A stretch of 12,818 bases of DNA, from the NCBI GenBank assembly GCA_036265615.1, contig DATAOT010000236.1:1-12818 (forward strand). The letters are read 5' to 3'. Below are positions 6,850-12,818 of this stretch, one piece after another (within the stretch, counting starts at the first letter, position 1; every line of letters begins with the position of its first letter). A program made the position numbers and the translations under genes. The notes under the pieces were generated by a model. The model was not told the DNA's origin. It did no database searches and saw nothing but the letters and a program-made list of their open reading frames with translations. The stretch is from DATAFF01 sp036265615. GTDB taxonomy: Bacteria; Pseudomonadota; Alphaproteobacteria; Rhizobiales; Aestuariivirgaceae.

Positions 6850-7431
6850 ATGTCCGAGCTTGATCTTGCAATTTCGATTGCGCTTGGCGTGGGACTTGCT
6901 GCAGCGACGGGCTTCCGGGTATTCCTCCCCATGCTGATCGTAAGCCTGGCGGCCTATACCGGGCACTTTCCGCTCAGCGAGGGTTTCGCCTGGCTGGGCA
7001 CGCCGTCGGCGCTTATCATGCTCAGCGTCGCGGCAATTCTCGAGATGCTCGCCTATTACATACCAGGCCTCGACAATCTGCTGGACAGCCTGGCAACCCC
7101 GGCGGCCTTTCTCGCCGGAACCGTCGTCGCGGCAGCGGCCATGGGTGATCTGCCGCCCATCGTCAAATGGACAACGGCGGTCATCGCCGGCGGCGGCGTG
7201 GCAGGCTTGATGCAAGGCGTCTCGGCGGTGCTCCGCGCCAATTCCACGGTGCTGACGGGCGGTCTCGGCAATTCGGTCATCGCCACGGCGGAAAACACGG
7301 GCGCGGTCCTCGTTTCGCTTCTGGCTCTTGTGGCGCCTCTTCTTGCTCTTCTGGTCGTCATCGGGTTCTGCTGGGCCGCCGTGCGGCTGCTCCGCAAGCT
7401 CCTGAGCCGCGCCCCGCCGCCCAAAGCGTGA
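6850..7431 (+). CDS. DUF4126-type integral membrane protein
   Basis: This is a 193-residue, very hydrophobic protein of unknown function. MSELDLAISIALGVGLAAATGFRVFLP at the start and the pattern of Gly/Ala-rich helices match the DUF4126 family as I remember it. About five membrane segments are visible, and the LEMLAYYIPGLDNLLDSLAT stretch and the GDLPPIVKW loop between helices are typical family features. The C-terminus (RLLRKLLSRAPPPKA) is basic and probably cytoplasmic. An upstream in-frame ATG at 6814 would add 12 residues (MDSCVNLAQTRS) with no better ribosome site, so I chose 6850, where family members normally start. The gene is divergent from the ggt-like gene (57 bases between starts), implying back-to-back promoters. 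It ends only 5 bases from the convergent exonuclease gene. Confidence 0.85.
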   Translation: MSELDLAISIALGVGLAAATGFRVFLPMLIVSLAAYTGHFPLSEGFAWLGTPSALIMLSVAAILEMLAYYIPGLDNLLDSLATPAAFLAGTVVAAAAMGDLPPIVKWTTAVIAGGGVAGLMQGVSAVLRANSTVLTGGLGNSVIATAENTGAVLVSLLALVAPLLALLVVIGFCWAAVRLLRKLLSRAPPPKA

Positions 7432-7436
7432 TATGG

Positions 7437-8312
7437 TCAGGTTGACCCGGCCTGCATTGAGGCTGCGGCGAGGTCGCCGAGACGGGTCGCCAGCTGCCTG
7501 AGCTCCCAATGCCTGGCGAGTGCCGCAGCCTTGTCCCAGGTGGGCCTCTGATCGTCCAGCTCAGGCAACGGCGCGGAGGAATCCATCGTTGCGATGCGGC
7601 GGAAGAGCCGCAGTTCCTCTGCCTGTGCTGCAAACCTGCCGTCGGCGATCGCATCCTCGAGGGTCGGATATTTCTGAAGCAGGCTTGCGGCACTCTTGGG
7701 GCCGACGCCCTTGGCGCCCGGCAAGCCGTCCGAGGGGTCGCCGCGCAATGCGATGAAGTCCGGTACCTGGCGCGGCTCGACGCCATAGCGCTCACGCACC
7801 TCCGCCGGACCAATGCGCGCCATCTCACCGGCTTTCACCGGCTGGAGGATGGTCGTCGTTGCCGATGCGAGCTGGAAGGCATCGCGATCGCCGGTTGCCA
7901 CGACTGCCGTCCCGTGGCGGCGCTCTTCGGCAGCCACCGCCGCGGCCAGGAAATCGTCGGCCTCGTAGCCGGGTGCCTTGGCATTGGCGAAGCCGCAGGC
8001 AGCGACGAATTCCGGCAGGACCGCGAGCTGTTCCAGGATCTCGGGATCGAAGCGGCGCCCGCCCTGATAGGCAGCAAAGGCCTGGTGTCGGTAGGTCGGC
8101 GCATCGAGCGTATCCCATCCGACCAGGACGGCGCGCGGCATCTCGGTGAGATAGAGCCGCAGCAGGAAGTTGGCGAATCCGATGATGGCGCCAGCCGGCC
8201 TGTTGCCCTTGCGCATGATGGTCTTCGGAACCGCGTGATAGGAGCGGTGGGTGAAGGAATCGCCGTCGATCACGAGAAGCGGTCGAACGGTCGCGCTTGC
8301 ACGGGGAGCCAT
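7437..8312 (-). CDS. Stand-alone 5'-3' exonuclease / flap-endonuclease-like (PIN-like plus H3TH)
   Basis: This 291-residue protein corresponds to the N-terminal 5'-3' exonuclease domain of DNA polymerase I, without the polymerase part. Metal-binding acidic motifs appear in the expected order: VIDGDS (14-19; D16, D18), YEADDF (116-121; E117, D119, D120), TGDRDAFQL (140-148; D142, D144) and GDPSDGLPGAKGVGPKSA (191-208; D192, D195), the last being the helix-3-turn-helix DNA-binding motif. The region THRSYHAVP and the segment DAPTYRHQAFAAYQGGRR (70-87) correspond to the helical arch around the 5' flap. Such proteins remove RNA primers or flaps, and several bacteria carry one beside a full PolA. 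It starts with ATG 9 bases after the SDR stop, so the two are probably co-transcribed. No strong Shine-Dalgarno is visible. The nuclease family is secure; the physiological role is not. Confidence 0.9.
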   Translation of the reverse strand: MAPRASATVRPLLVIDGDSFTHRSYHAVPKTIMRKGNRPAGAIIGFANFLLRLYLTEMPRAVLVGWDTLDAPTYRHQAFAAYQGGRRFDPEILEQLAVLPEFVAACGFANAKAPGYEADDFLAAAVAAEERRHGTAVVATGDRDAFQLASATTTILQPVKAGEMARIGPAEVRERYGVEPRQVPDFIALRGDPSDGLPGAKGVGPKSAASLLQKYPTLEDAIADGRFAAQAEELRLFRRIATMDSSAPLPELDDQRPTWDKAAALARHWELRQLATRLGDLAAASMQAGST

Positions 8313-8321
8313 TTCGTCGAC

Positions 8322-9020
8322 TCAGAACCGCTCGACCCATGGGCGAAGATCGAGCTCGAAAGTCCAGGCGCTGCGCTGCTGGCGATGGAGCATGAGATAG
8401 GACCTGGCGATCTCGTCTGGCTCGAGCAGCGAGTCCGGTCCGCGCTCGGCAAGCAGCGCCTCATAGCGCGGCGAGCGGATCTGGCCATCGATGATGACAT
8501 GGGCCACGTGGATACCCTTGGGTCCGAGTTCCCGGGCCATGCTCTGCGCGACCGCTCGCAGGCCGAATTTCGGCGAGGCCAGGTTGACGAAACCGGCTCC
8601 TCCTCTGAGCGAGGCGGTGGCGCCGGTGAAGATGATGGTGCCCTGCCCTGCCCTGATCATGCGCTGTGCCGCTTCGCGCCCGACGAGGAAGCCGGAGAAG
8701 CAGCCGACCCGCCAGCAGCGCTCGAACTCGACCGGATCGGTCTCGCTCACCGTGCCGCGCTGATAGGCACCGACATTGAAGACGACAAGGGCCGGCGGGG
8801 CCAAGGTGCTCTCGGCCTGGTCGAAAAGCCGGGCCACCTCGCCAGGAGAGGTAGCATCGCAGTCCATGGGGCGGATATTCGTCATGGATTTGAATTCGGT
8901 GCGCTTGGACGCATGCCGCGCCGCCGCGACGACGGTCATTCCGTCGCCGGCGAAACACCGCACCAGCGACGACCCAAGCCCCGGACCCACGCCAACGACA
9001 ATCGCGACCTCGGCTGCCAT
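8322..9020 (-). CDS. SDR-fold protein lacking the catalytic Ser and Tyr
   Basis: This is a short-chain dehydrogenase/reductase-fold protein of 232 residues (numbering from the ATG at 9020). The Rossmann dinucleotide motif VVGVGPGLGSS (8-18) and the usual NVG motif (FNVGA, 81-85) are present. The active-site block reads IIFTGATASLRGGAGF then VNLASPKFGLR. Aligned with the classical ISSxAG...YSASKF pattern, the catalytic Ser is Ala134 and the catalytic Tyr is Leu147, while Lys151 is kept. The core folds and binds a nucleotide by pattern, but ordinary SDR proton relay should not work. MARELGPKGIHV then HVIIDG is typical of a conserved alphaproteobacterial SDR group. I chose ATG 9018-9020 because AAGGAAGAG lies just upstream (9027-9035); a GTG at 9044 would place that ribosome site inside the gene. 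The gene is divergent from the guanidinobutyrase gene (55 bases) and lies upstream of the exonuclease gene. Confidence 0.88.
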   Translation of the reverse strand: MAAEVAIVVGVGPGLGSSLVRCFAGDGMTVVAAARHASKRTEFKSMTNIRPMDCDATSPGEVARLFDQAESTLAPPALVVFNVGAYQRGTVSETDPVEFERCWRVGCFSGFLVGREAAQRMIRAGQGTIIFTGATASLRGGAGFVNLASPKFGLRAVAQSMARELGPKGIHVAHVIIDGQIRSPRYEALLAERGPDSLLEPDEIARSYLMLHRQQRSAWTFELDLRPWVERF

Positions 9021-9075
9021 ATCACTCTCTTCCTTGACCACCACCTGTTATGCGACGCTGAACGCCCGAGAGACG

Positions 9076-10041
9076 ATGGGTAACGCAATGGCACAGAAAT
9101 TCAACCAGCCTTTGGGCGGCAATGAAATGCCGCGTTTCGGCGGACCGGCCACCATGATGCGTCTGGCGACCCAGCGCGGCACCGACGGTCTCGACGCCTG
9201 CTTCGTGGGCGTGCCGCTCGACATCGGGACCTCGAACCGCTCGGGAACGCGTTATGGCCCGCGGCAGATCCGGGCCGAGTCGTGCCTCATCAGGCCCTAC
9301 AACATGGCCACGAGAGCCGCGCCTTTCGACAGCCTGATGGTTGCCGATATCGGGGACGTTGCGGTCGACACGTTCAACCTGCCGCGATGCGTCGACATCA
9401 TCACTGGCGCCTATGAGGGGATCATCGCCAATGAATGCCGACCGCTCACGCTTGGCGGCGACCACACCATCACTTATCCGATCCTGCGCGCGATGGCAGC
9501 GAAATACGGCCCTGTCGGCCTTGTCCATGTCGATGCCCACGCCGACATCAATGAAGTCATGTTCGGGGAGCGGATCGCGCATGGAACACCGTTTCGCCGC
9601 GCGGTCGAGGACGGTTTGCTCGACACCAGGCGCTGCGTCCAGATCGGGCTGCGCGGCACGGGCTATGCAGCCGATGATTTCGATTGGCCACGGCGCCAGG
9701 GTTTCCGCGTGGTCCAGGCGGAAGAATGCTGGCACAAGTCGCTCAAGCCGCTGATGGGGGAAGTCCGGGAGCAGCTGAAGGACCGGCCCGTGTATCTGAG
9801 TTTCGACATCGATAGTCTCGACCCCGCCTTCGCGCCCGGCACCGGCACGCCGGAGATCGGCGGGCTGACCTCGGTTCAGGCGCTCGAGATCATCCGGGGC
9901 TGCCAGGGGCTTGAAGTTGTCGGATGCGATCTCGTCGAGGTCTCGCCGCCCTACGACCCGAGCGGCAACACGGCGCTGGCGGCGGCCAATCTGCTGTTCG
10001 AGATGCTGTGCATTCTGCCCGGCGTCGAATTTCGGTCCTGA
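9076..10041 (+). CDS. gbuA: Guanidinobutyrase (agmatinase/arginase family)
   Basis: This is a manganese ureohydrolase of 321 residues that splits a guanidino compound into urea and an amine. The family metal ligands are all present: GGDH (H130), DAHAD (D153, H155, D157) and DIDSLDPAFAPG (D244, D246). The opening QPLGGNEMPRFGG, then VPLDIGTSNRSGTRYGPRQI and the loop GERIAHGTPFRRAVEDGLLD, and especially QGFRVVQAEECWHKSL, match Pseudomonas GbuA (4-guanidinobutyrase) from memory better than SpeB agmatinase or GpuA. The probable reaction is 4-guanidinobutanoate to 4-aminobutanoate plus urea, in arginine catabolism. The usual LysR regulator and transporter partners are not in this window. Start: ATG 9076 has GAGAGA just before it; ATG 9088 (MAQKFNQPLGG) is also plausible and better matches the length of relatives. 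Substrate assignment among agmatine, guanidinobutyrate and guanidinopropionate is an inference. Confidence 0.9.
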   Translation: MGNAMAQKFNQPLGGNEMPRFGGPATMMRLATQRGTDGLDACFVGVPLDIGTSNRSGTRYGPRQIRAESCLIRPYNMATRAAPFDSLMVADIGDVAVDTFNLPRCVDIITGAYEGIIANECRPLTLGGDHTITYPILRAMAAKYGPVGLVHVDAHADINEVMFGERIAHGTPFRRAVEDGLLDTRRCVQIGLRGTGYAADDFDWPRRQGFRVVQAEECWHKSLKPLMGEVREQLKDRPVYLSFDIDSLDPAFAPGTGTPEIGGLTSVQALEIIRGCQGLEVVGCDLVEVSPPYDPSGNTALAAANLLFEMLCILPGVEFRS

Positions 10042-10058
10042 GGCGGACGACACTCAGG
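10037..10058. terminator. Weak shared hairpin across two convergent stop codons
   Basis: CCTGAG (10037-10042) and CTCAGG (10053-10058) form a perfect 6-base inverted repeat with a 10-base loop. The arms include parts of both stop codons: the TGA of the guanidinobutyrase gene (10039-10041) and the TGA of the MFS gene on the other strand. There is no T-run. It could act as a weak two-way stop or be chance. Confidence 0.22.
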
Positions 10059-11451
10059 GCTCTCGCCGAACGTCTTCGATCATGAAGGCTGCCGAGAGAG
10101 CGCTGAGGCCCGCCAGGGCGGCGGCCGCGAACATCACGACGCGATAAGCTTCGAGCAGCGTTGGACCCTTGGCCGCCGATGCTCCGGCGGGTCCGAAAGC
10201 CAGGCCGAGGGCGGCCACGGCCAGGAGGCCGCCGACACGCGCAGCGGCATTGTTGATGCCGGAAGCCGTGCCGCTTCTGTCATTCGGTGCTGCGTTGAGA
10301 ACGGTGGTGGTGAGCGGGGCGACGCTCAACGTCATGCCGATGCCCGCAATGGTCAGGCCGGGCAGGAAGCCCGACCAGTAGCTCCGGCTCGTTCCCGAGA
10401 GCCCGAGCAGCATGAAACCGAGACCGGTGGCAAGCGGACCGATCATCAGCGGCAGGCGCGGCCCGAAGCGCCCGACCAAGCCGCCGGACTCGCGTGACCC
10501 CAATCCCATGATGATGGAGAACGGTAGAAAGGCCGCACCGGCTGCCGTGGCGCTGTAGCCATGCTGCTCGATGAGCAGGAACGGCAGCAGGAAGAGCGAC
10601 GCACTGAGAGCGGCATAGAGCAGGACGGTCAGAATATTGGCGCCGGCAAAGTTCCGATTTCGGAACAAATCCAGCGGCATCATCGGTTCCTTCACTCGTG
10701 CTTCGGCCCAGATGAACAGCACGCCGACCGGAACGGCAGCAGCAATCGCCAACGCGCCGTATGCGCGATGGCCTTCTCCCAATGAAATCAGCCCGAAGCT
10801 CAGCAACCCCAAACCGGCGGTGGCGAGTGCGGCGCCGACGACATCGAGCCGGCTCGCGCCTTCGCCGCGATCTGCCGGCAGCCGCAGGGCCAGGGCAATC
10901 GCGACGGCTGCGACCGGAAGATTGATGAAGAAGATCGAGCGCCAGCCGACAGCATCGACCAACCAGCCGCCAAGCAATGGACCAAGGGCTGTGGTGATGG
11001 CCGCGGCAGCAGCCCATGTGCCGATCGCGGGGCCGCGATCCTTCCCTGGATAGGCCGCTCCGATGATGGCGAGGCTTGCCGGTGTCAGCGCCGCCGCAGC
11101 CGCTCCCTGGGCCAGCCGGGCGATGAGGAGAAATTCGGCCGCCGGCGCAAGCCCGCAAAGCAACGAGGCGGTCGCGAATGCCAGGAGTCCGACCAGGAAA
11201 ACCCGGCGTCTACCGTATCGATCGCCGGCGGTGCCGCCGAGAAGTATGAGGCTCGCAAGCGTCAACATGTAGCCGTTGACTATCCATTGGACGGATGCGA
11301 GCCCCACGCCGAGATCGTCCTTGATGGCAGGCAGTGCCACATTCACCACCGAGCTGTCGATGAAGCCGAGGCTCGAGCCGAGAATGGTCGCGGGCAGCAC
11401 CCATCTGCGGCTCGGCCGGTCTGCGGCGCCTCTGTTCTGCCTGTCAGGCAC
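10054..11451 (-). CDS. MFS transporter, DHA2 (EmrB/QacA-like) family, 14 TM
   Basis: This is a 465-residue proton-driven exporter of the drug:H+ antiporter-2 type. The motif GFIDSSVVNVALPAI (29-43, with the membrane Asp32) lies in helix 1. The loop 2-3 motif A reads GGTAGDRYGRRR (72-83). Motif C, the antiporter signature in helix 5, reads GPLLGG (157-162), followed by DAVGWRSIFFINLPV. Fourteen hydrophobic segments can be counted, with two extra central helices around 205-250. Substrates of this family are drugs, dyes or metabolites, and the sequence does not say which. Translation starts at GTG, whose G is shared with the TAG stop of the ankyrin gene (TAGTG, 11449-11453), so expression probably depends on re-initiation from the upstream gene. 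It is the third gene of the cytochrome-ankyrin operon. It converges on the guanidinobutyrase gene with 12 bases between stops. Confidence 0.92.
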   Translation of the reverse strand: MPDRQNRGAADRPSRRWVLPATILGSSLGFIDSSVVNVALPAIKDDLGVGLASVQWIVNGYMLTLASLILLGGTAGDRYGRRRVFLVGLLAFATASLLCGLAPAAEFLLIARLAQGAAAAALTPASLAIIGAAYPGKDRGPAIGTWAAAAAITTALGPLLGGWLVDAVGWRSIFFINLPVAAVAIALALRLPADRGEGASRLDVVGAALATAGLGLLSFGLISLGEGHRAYGALAIAAAVPVGVLFIWAEARVKEPMMPLDLFRNRNFAGANILTVLLYAALSASLFLLPFLLIEQHGYSATAAGAAFLPFSIIMGLGSRESGGLVGRFGPRLPLMIGPLATGLGFMLLGLSGTSRSYWSGFLPGLTIAGIGMTLSVAPLTTTVLNAAPNDRSGTASGINNAAARVGGLLAVAALGLAFGPAGASAAKGPTLLEAYRVVMFAAAALAGLSALSAAFMIEDVRREP

Positions 11452-12371
11452 TAGTTCGCGGCCAGCTTCGACCTCAACTCGTCGGTCGCAGCGAGATCGC
11501 GCGCGGTCTTGCCAGCCTTGTCATGGACAGCGATGTCGGCGCCACGATGGATCAGCAGGTCGACCGCTGCGCCATGGCCGAGCTCGGCCGCCATCATCAG
11601 CGCCGTCCGGCCGCGATCGTCCTGGTCATTGATCCGGGCGCCGTGGTCGAGGAGCAGGTTGAGCGTCTCGACGACGTCCTCGGTGCCAGCCTCATTGGAG
11701 TAGCCGGCCGCCCACATGAGCGCCGTCAGCTCGTGGCCATAGCGTGCATTGACGTCCACGCCATGGCCGAGGAGCACGCGAACCACCTTGGGAAATCCGC
11801 GCCCGACGGCATAGACCATGGCAGCCTTGCCCGTGCTGTCGAGCGCCATTGCGTCGGCACCGCTCTTCAGCAAGAGCTCCACGGCCGCTGCATCGCCCAT
11901 ATAGGCTGCTGCCGCGATGGGTGCGATATCGCTTCGTCCGGGGATATTGGGATCGGCGTGGTGCTCAAGAAGGATCGGGACCACCTTGTCGCGACCTTCG
12001 AGGATGGCCTGGAAAAGCGCGGTCGACCCATCGATGGCCCTGGCGTCGATCGGTGCGCCGCGCTCGAGGATCATCTGCACGAGCTCGACGTCGCCACCCG
12101 CGGCAGCAATTGCCAGCGGCATCGCGCCCAGGCGGTTCTTGGCTTCGAGCGAGGCGCCGTCGGCCAGGAGCTCGCGCACGAGCTCGTCACAGCCCTTGGC
12201 GATGGCGGAAAAGAGCACCGAACTCCTTTGGCCGGCAACGGCATCCTTGCGGATCGTGGCATAGGATTCCGCAAGTTCGGTGCAAGCCGACCGGGTTCCA
12301 GCCATTGCGGATGAGGACAGAGCAGCCGCCAGCGGCATTGCGGCAAGAACGAGGGTGGCGAGACGTCTCAT
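11451..12371 (-). CDS. Secreted (periplasmic) ankyrin-repeat protein
   Basis: This is a 306-residue protein with a clear Sec signal peptide (MRRLATLVLAAMPLAAALSS, cleavage after AMA at residue 24) and then almost nothing but ankyrin repeats. About seven 33-residue units run from about 50 to 290; examples are LGAMPLAIAAAGGDVELVQM (81-100), DGSTALFQAILEGRDKVVPI (114-133) and GRTALMMAAELGHGAAVDLL (254-273). One unit (213-253) carries a short insertion (SNEAGTEDVVETL). Cys30 and Cys61, near the N-terminus, could form a disulfide. Ankyrin repeats bind other proteins, and a periplasmic scaffold or protective partner for the co-transcribed cytochrome c is the obvious inference. The ATG overlaps the cytochrome stop in an ATGA (12368-12371), and its TAG overlaps the MFS GTG by one base. 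Periplasmic ankyrin proteins beside redox enzymes are known (for example AnkB with the catalase KatB in Pseudomonas aeruginosa). Confidence 0.93.
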   Translation of the reverse strand: MRRLATLVLAAMPLAAALSSSAMAGTRSACTELAESYATIRKDAVAGQRSSVLFSAIAKGCDELVRELLADGASLEAKNRLGAMPLAIAAAGGDVELVQMILERGAPIDARAIDGSTALFQAILEGRDKVVPILLEHHADPNIPGRSDIAPIAAAAYMGDAAAVELLLKSGADAMALDSTGKAAMVYAVGRGFPKVVRVLLGHGVDVNARYGHELTALMWAAGYSNEAGTEDVVETLNLLLDHGARINDQDDRGRTALMMAAELGHGAAVDLLIHRGADIAVHDKAGKTARDLAATDELRSKLAAN

Positions 12372-12818
12372 TGATTGTGGATCCCCCCGAGATAGCGGGC
12401 CATGGTCTTCAAGTCGTCATCCGAATACGAGGCAACCAGAGCCGACATGGCGGGATTGTTGGCCCGCGCCCCCGTCTTGAAGGCGAGCAGCGTCAGTTCC
12501 AGATAGGTCGGGCTCTGTCCCGAGAGCCGCGGCACCGTGCTCGCACCCATATAACCGTCGAGGTGGCATTCCTTGCACATTCCGGACGCGGCGATCCGTT
12601 CGCTGGCGAGAGCGTCGGCATTGCTCGCCGAGGTATCGAGCTGTGGCCACTTTTTCTCCGAGAAGTACTGGGCGAGCGCCATCATGTCGTCCTTGGACAG
12701 ATCGGCAGCGATGGGCGACATCTTGTCGTTCTTTCGCAGGCCGCTCTTGTAGTCTCTGAGCTCGATATAAAGATATCCCGTGTACTGACCCCAGATGATC
12801 GGGGTGTCCGGTTCTTTG
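12368..12818 (-). CDS. Diheme c4-type cytochrome c, partial (N-terminus beyond the right edge)
   Basis: The frame stays open to the end of the window, so only the C-terminal 149 residues are seen. An internal ATG at 12721 is not the start, because the frame upstream reads on as WGQYTGYLYIELRDYKSGLR, the end of a first cytochrome domain. Its probable axial Met is in NDKMSPIAADLS (visible residue 33). A second domain then carries a full heme site, CKECH (81-85), followed by LSGQSPTYL and the axial Met in NPAMSALV (124), closing with DDLKTMARYLGG. Two domains, each with one heme, are the c4 layout; the first CxxCH would lie off-window. Cytochromes c4 shuttle electrons in the periplasm to terminal oxidases or accept them from dehydrogenases. 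It is the first visible gene of an operon with the ankyrin and MFS genes. Confidence 0.9.
   Translation of the reverse strand, partial: KEPDTPIIWGQYTGYLYIELRDYKSGLRKNDKMSPIAADLSKDDMMALAQYFSEKKWPQLDTSASNADALASERIAASGMCKECHLDGYMGASTVPRLSGQSPTYLELTLLAFKTGARANNPAMSALVASYSDDDLKTMARYLGGIHNQ

Noticed and set aside
7435..7447. Small inverted repeat GGTCA-GGT-TGACC at the convergent DUF4126/exonuclease ends
   Set aside because: A 5-base stem with a 3-base loop and no T-run is too weak to call a terminator.
7509..9083. Long open frame (524 codons) on the plus strand opposite the exonuclease and SDR genes
   Set aside because: It is antisense to two genes with full family motifs, and its translation is low-complexity R/G/A/D-rich with no recognisable domain. 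Such frames are expected in GC-rich DNA.
9022..10053. Open frame of 343 codons on the minus strand opposite the guanidinobutyrase gene
   Set aside because: It mirrors a well-supported ureohydrolase gene; no domain, no ribosome site and atypical composition.
12417..12721. A complete small cytochrome starting at the ATG at 12721
   Set aside because: The same frame continues to the window edge with typical cytochrome domain residues, so this Met is internal (a likely heme ligand), not a start.

Overview
The window is GC-rich and densely coded, with short intergenic gaps and several 1 to 20 base gene overlaps. The protein families present are: a PrtD/HlyD/TolC type I secretion set with an RTX substrate, a DUF4126 membrane protein, a GbuA-like guanidinobutyrase, a stand-alone 5'-3' exonuclease, and a diheme cytochrome c followed by a periplasmic ankyrin protein. 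Together they suggest an alphaproteobacterium, most likely Hyphomicrobiales (Rhizobiales). The genus cannot be fixed from the sequence alone. I see no rRNA, tRNA, CRISPR array, transposase or attachment site.

Left third (1-5075, all minus strand): a complete type I secretion locus, read from right to left. It runs from a 313-residue RTX calcium-binding protein (start 5075), through a 30-base perfect hairpin (4062-4091), to an ABC exporter (start 4000 or 4051), an HlyD-type adaptor (4-base ATGA overlap with the exporter) and a TolC-type outer-membrane protein that runs off the left edge (20-base overlap with the adaptor). The unusual points are the exporter's polytopic N-terminal extension of about 200 residues, placed in front of a standard PrtD-like core, and the hairpin between substrate and exporter, a position where hly-type operons are known to carry a terminator.

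Middle (5197-9020): a gamma-glutamyltransferase-family enzyme (minus) is divergent from a DUF4126 membrane protein (plus). That gene converges within 5 bases on a 5'-3' exonuclease, which follows an SDR-fold protein on the minus strand by 9 bases. The SDR keeps its nucleotide-binding motif but lacks the catalytic Ser and Tyr.

Right third (9076-12818): a guanidinobutyrase (gbuA-like, plus) is divergent from the SDR gene and converges on a three-gene minus-strand operon. In transcription order the operon is cytochrome c (partial at the right edge), a secreted ankyrin-repeat protein (ATGA overlap) and a 14-TM DHA2-type MFS exporter (TAGTG overlap). The first two probably work in the periplasm. 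The exporter is translationally linked but has no obvious functional tie.

No intergenic stretch exceeds about 125 bases. The strongest candidates for something new are the membrane-domain/ABC fusion with its small His-rich RTX partner, the hairpin controlling that locus, and the active-site-less SDR.
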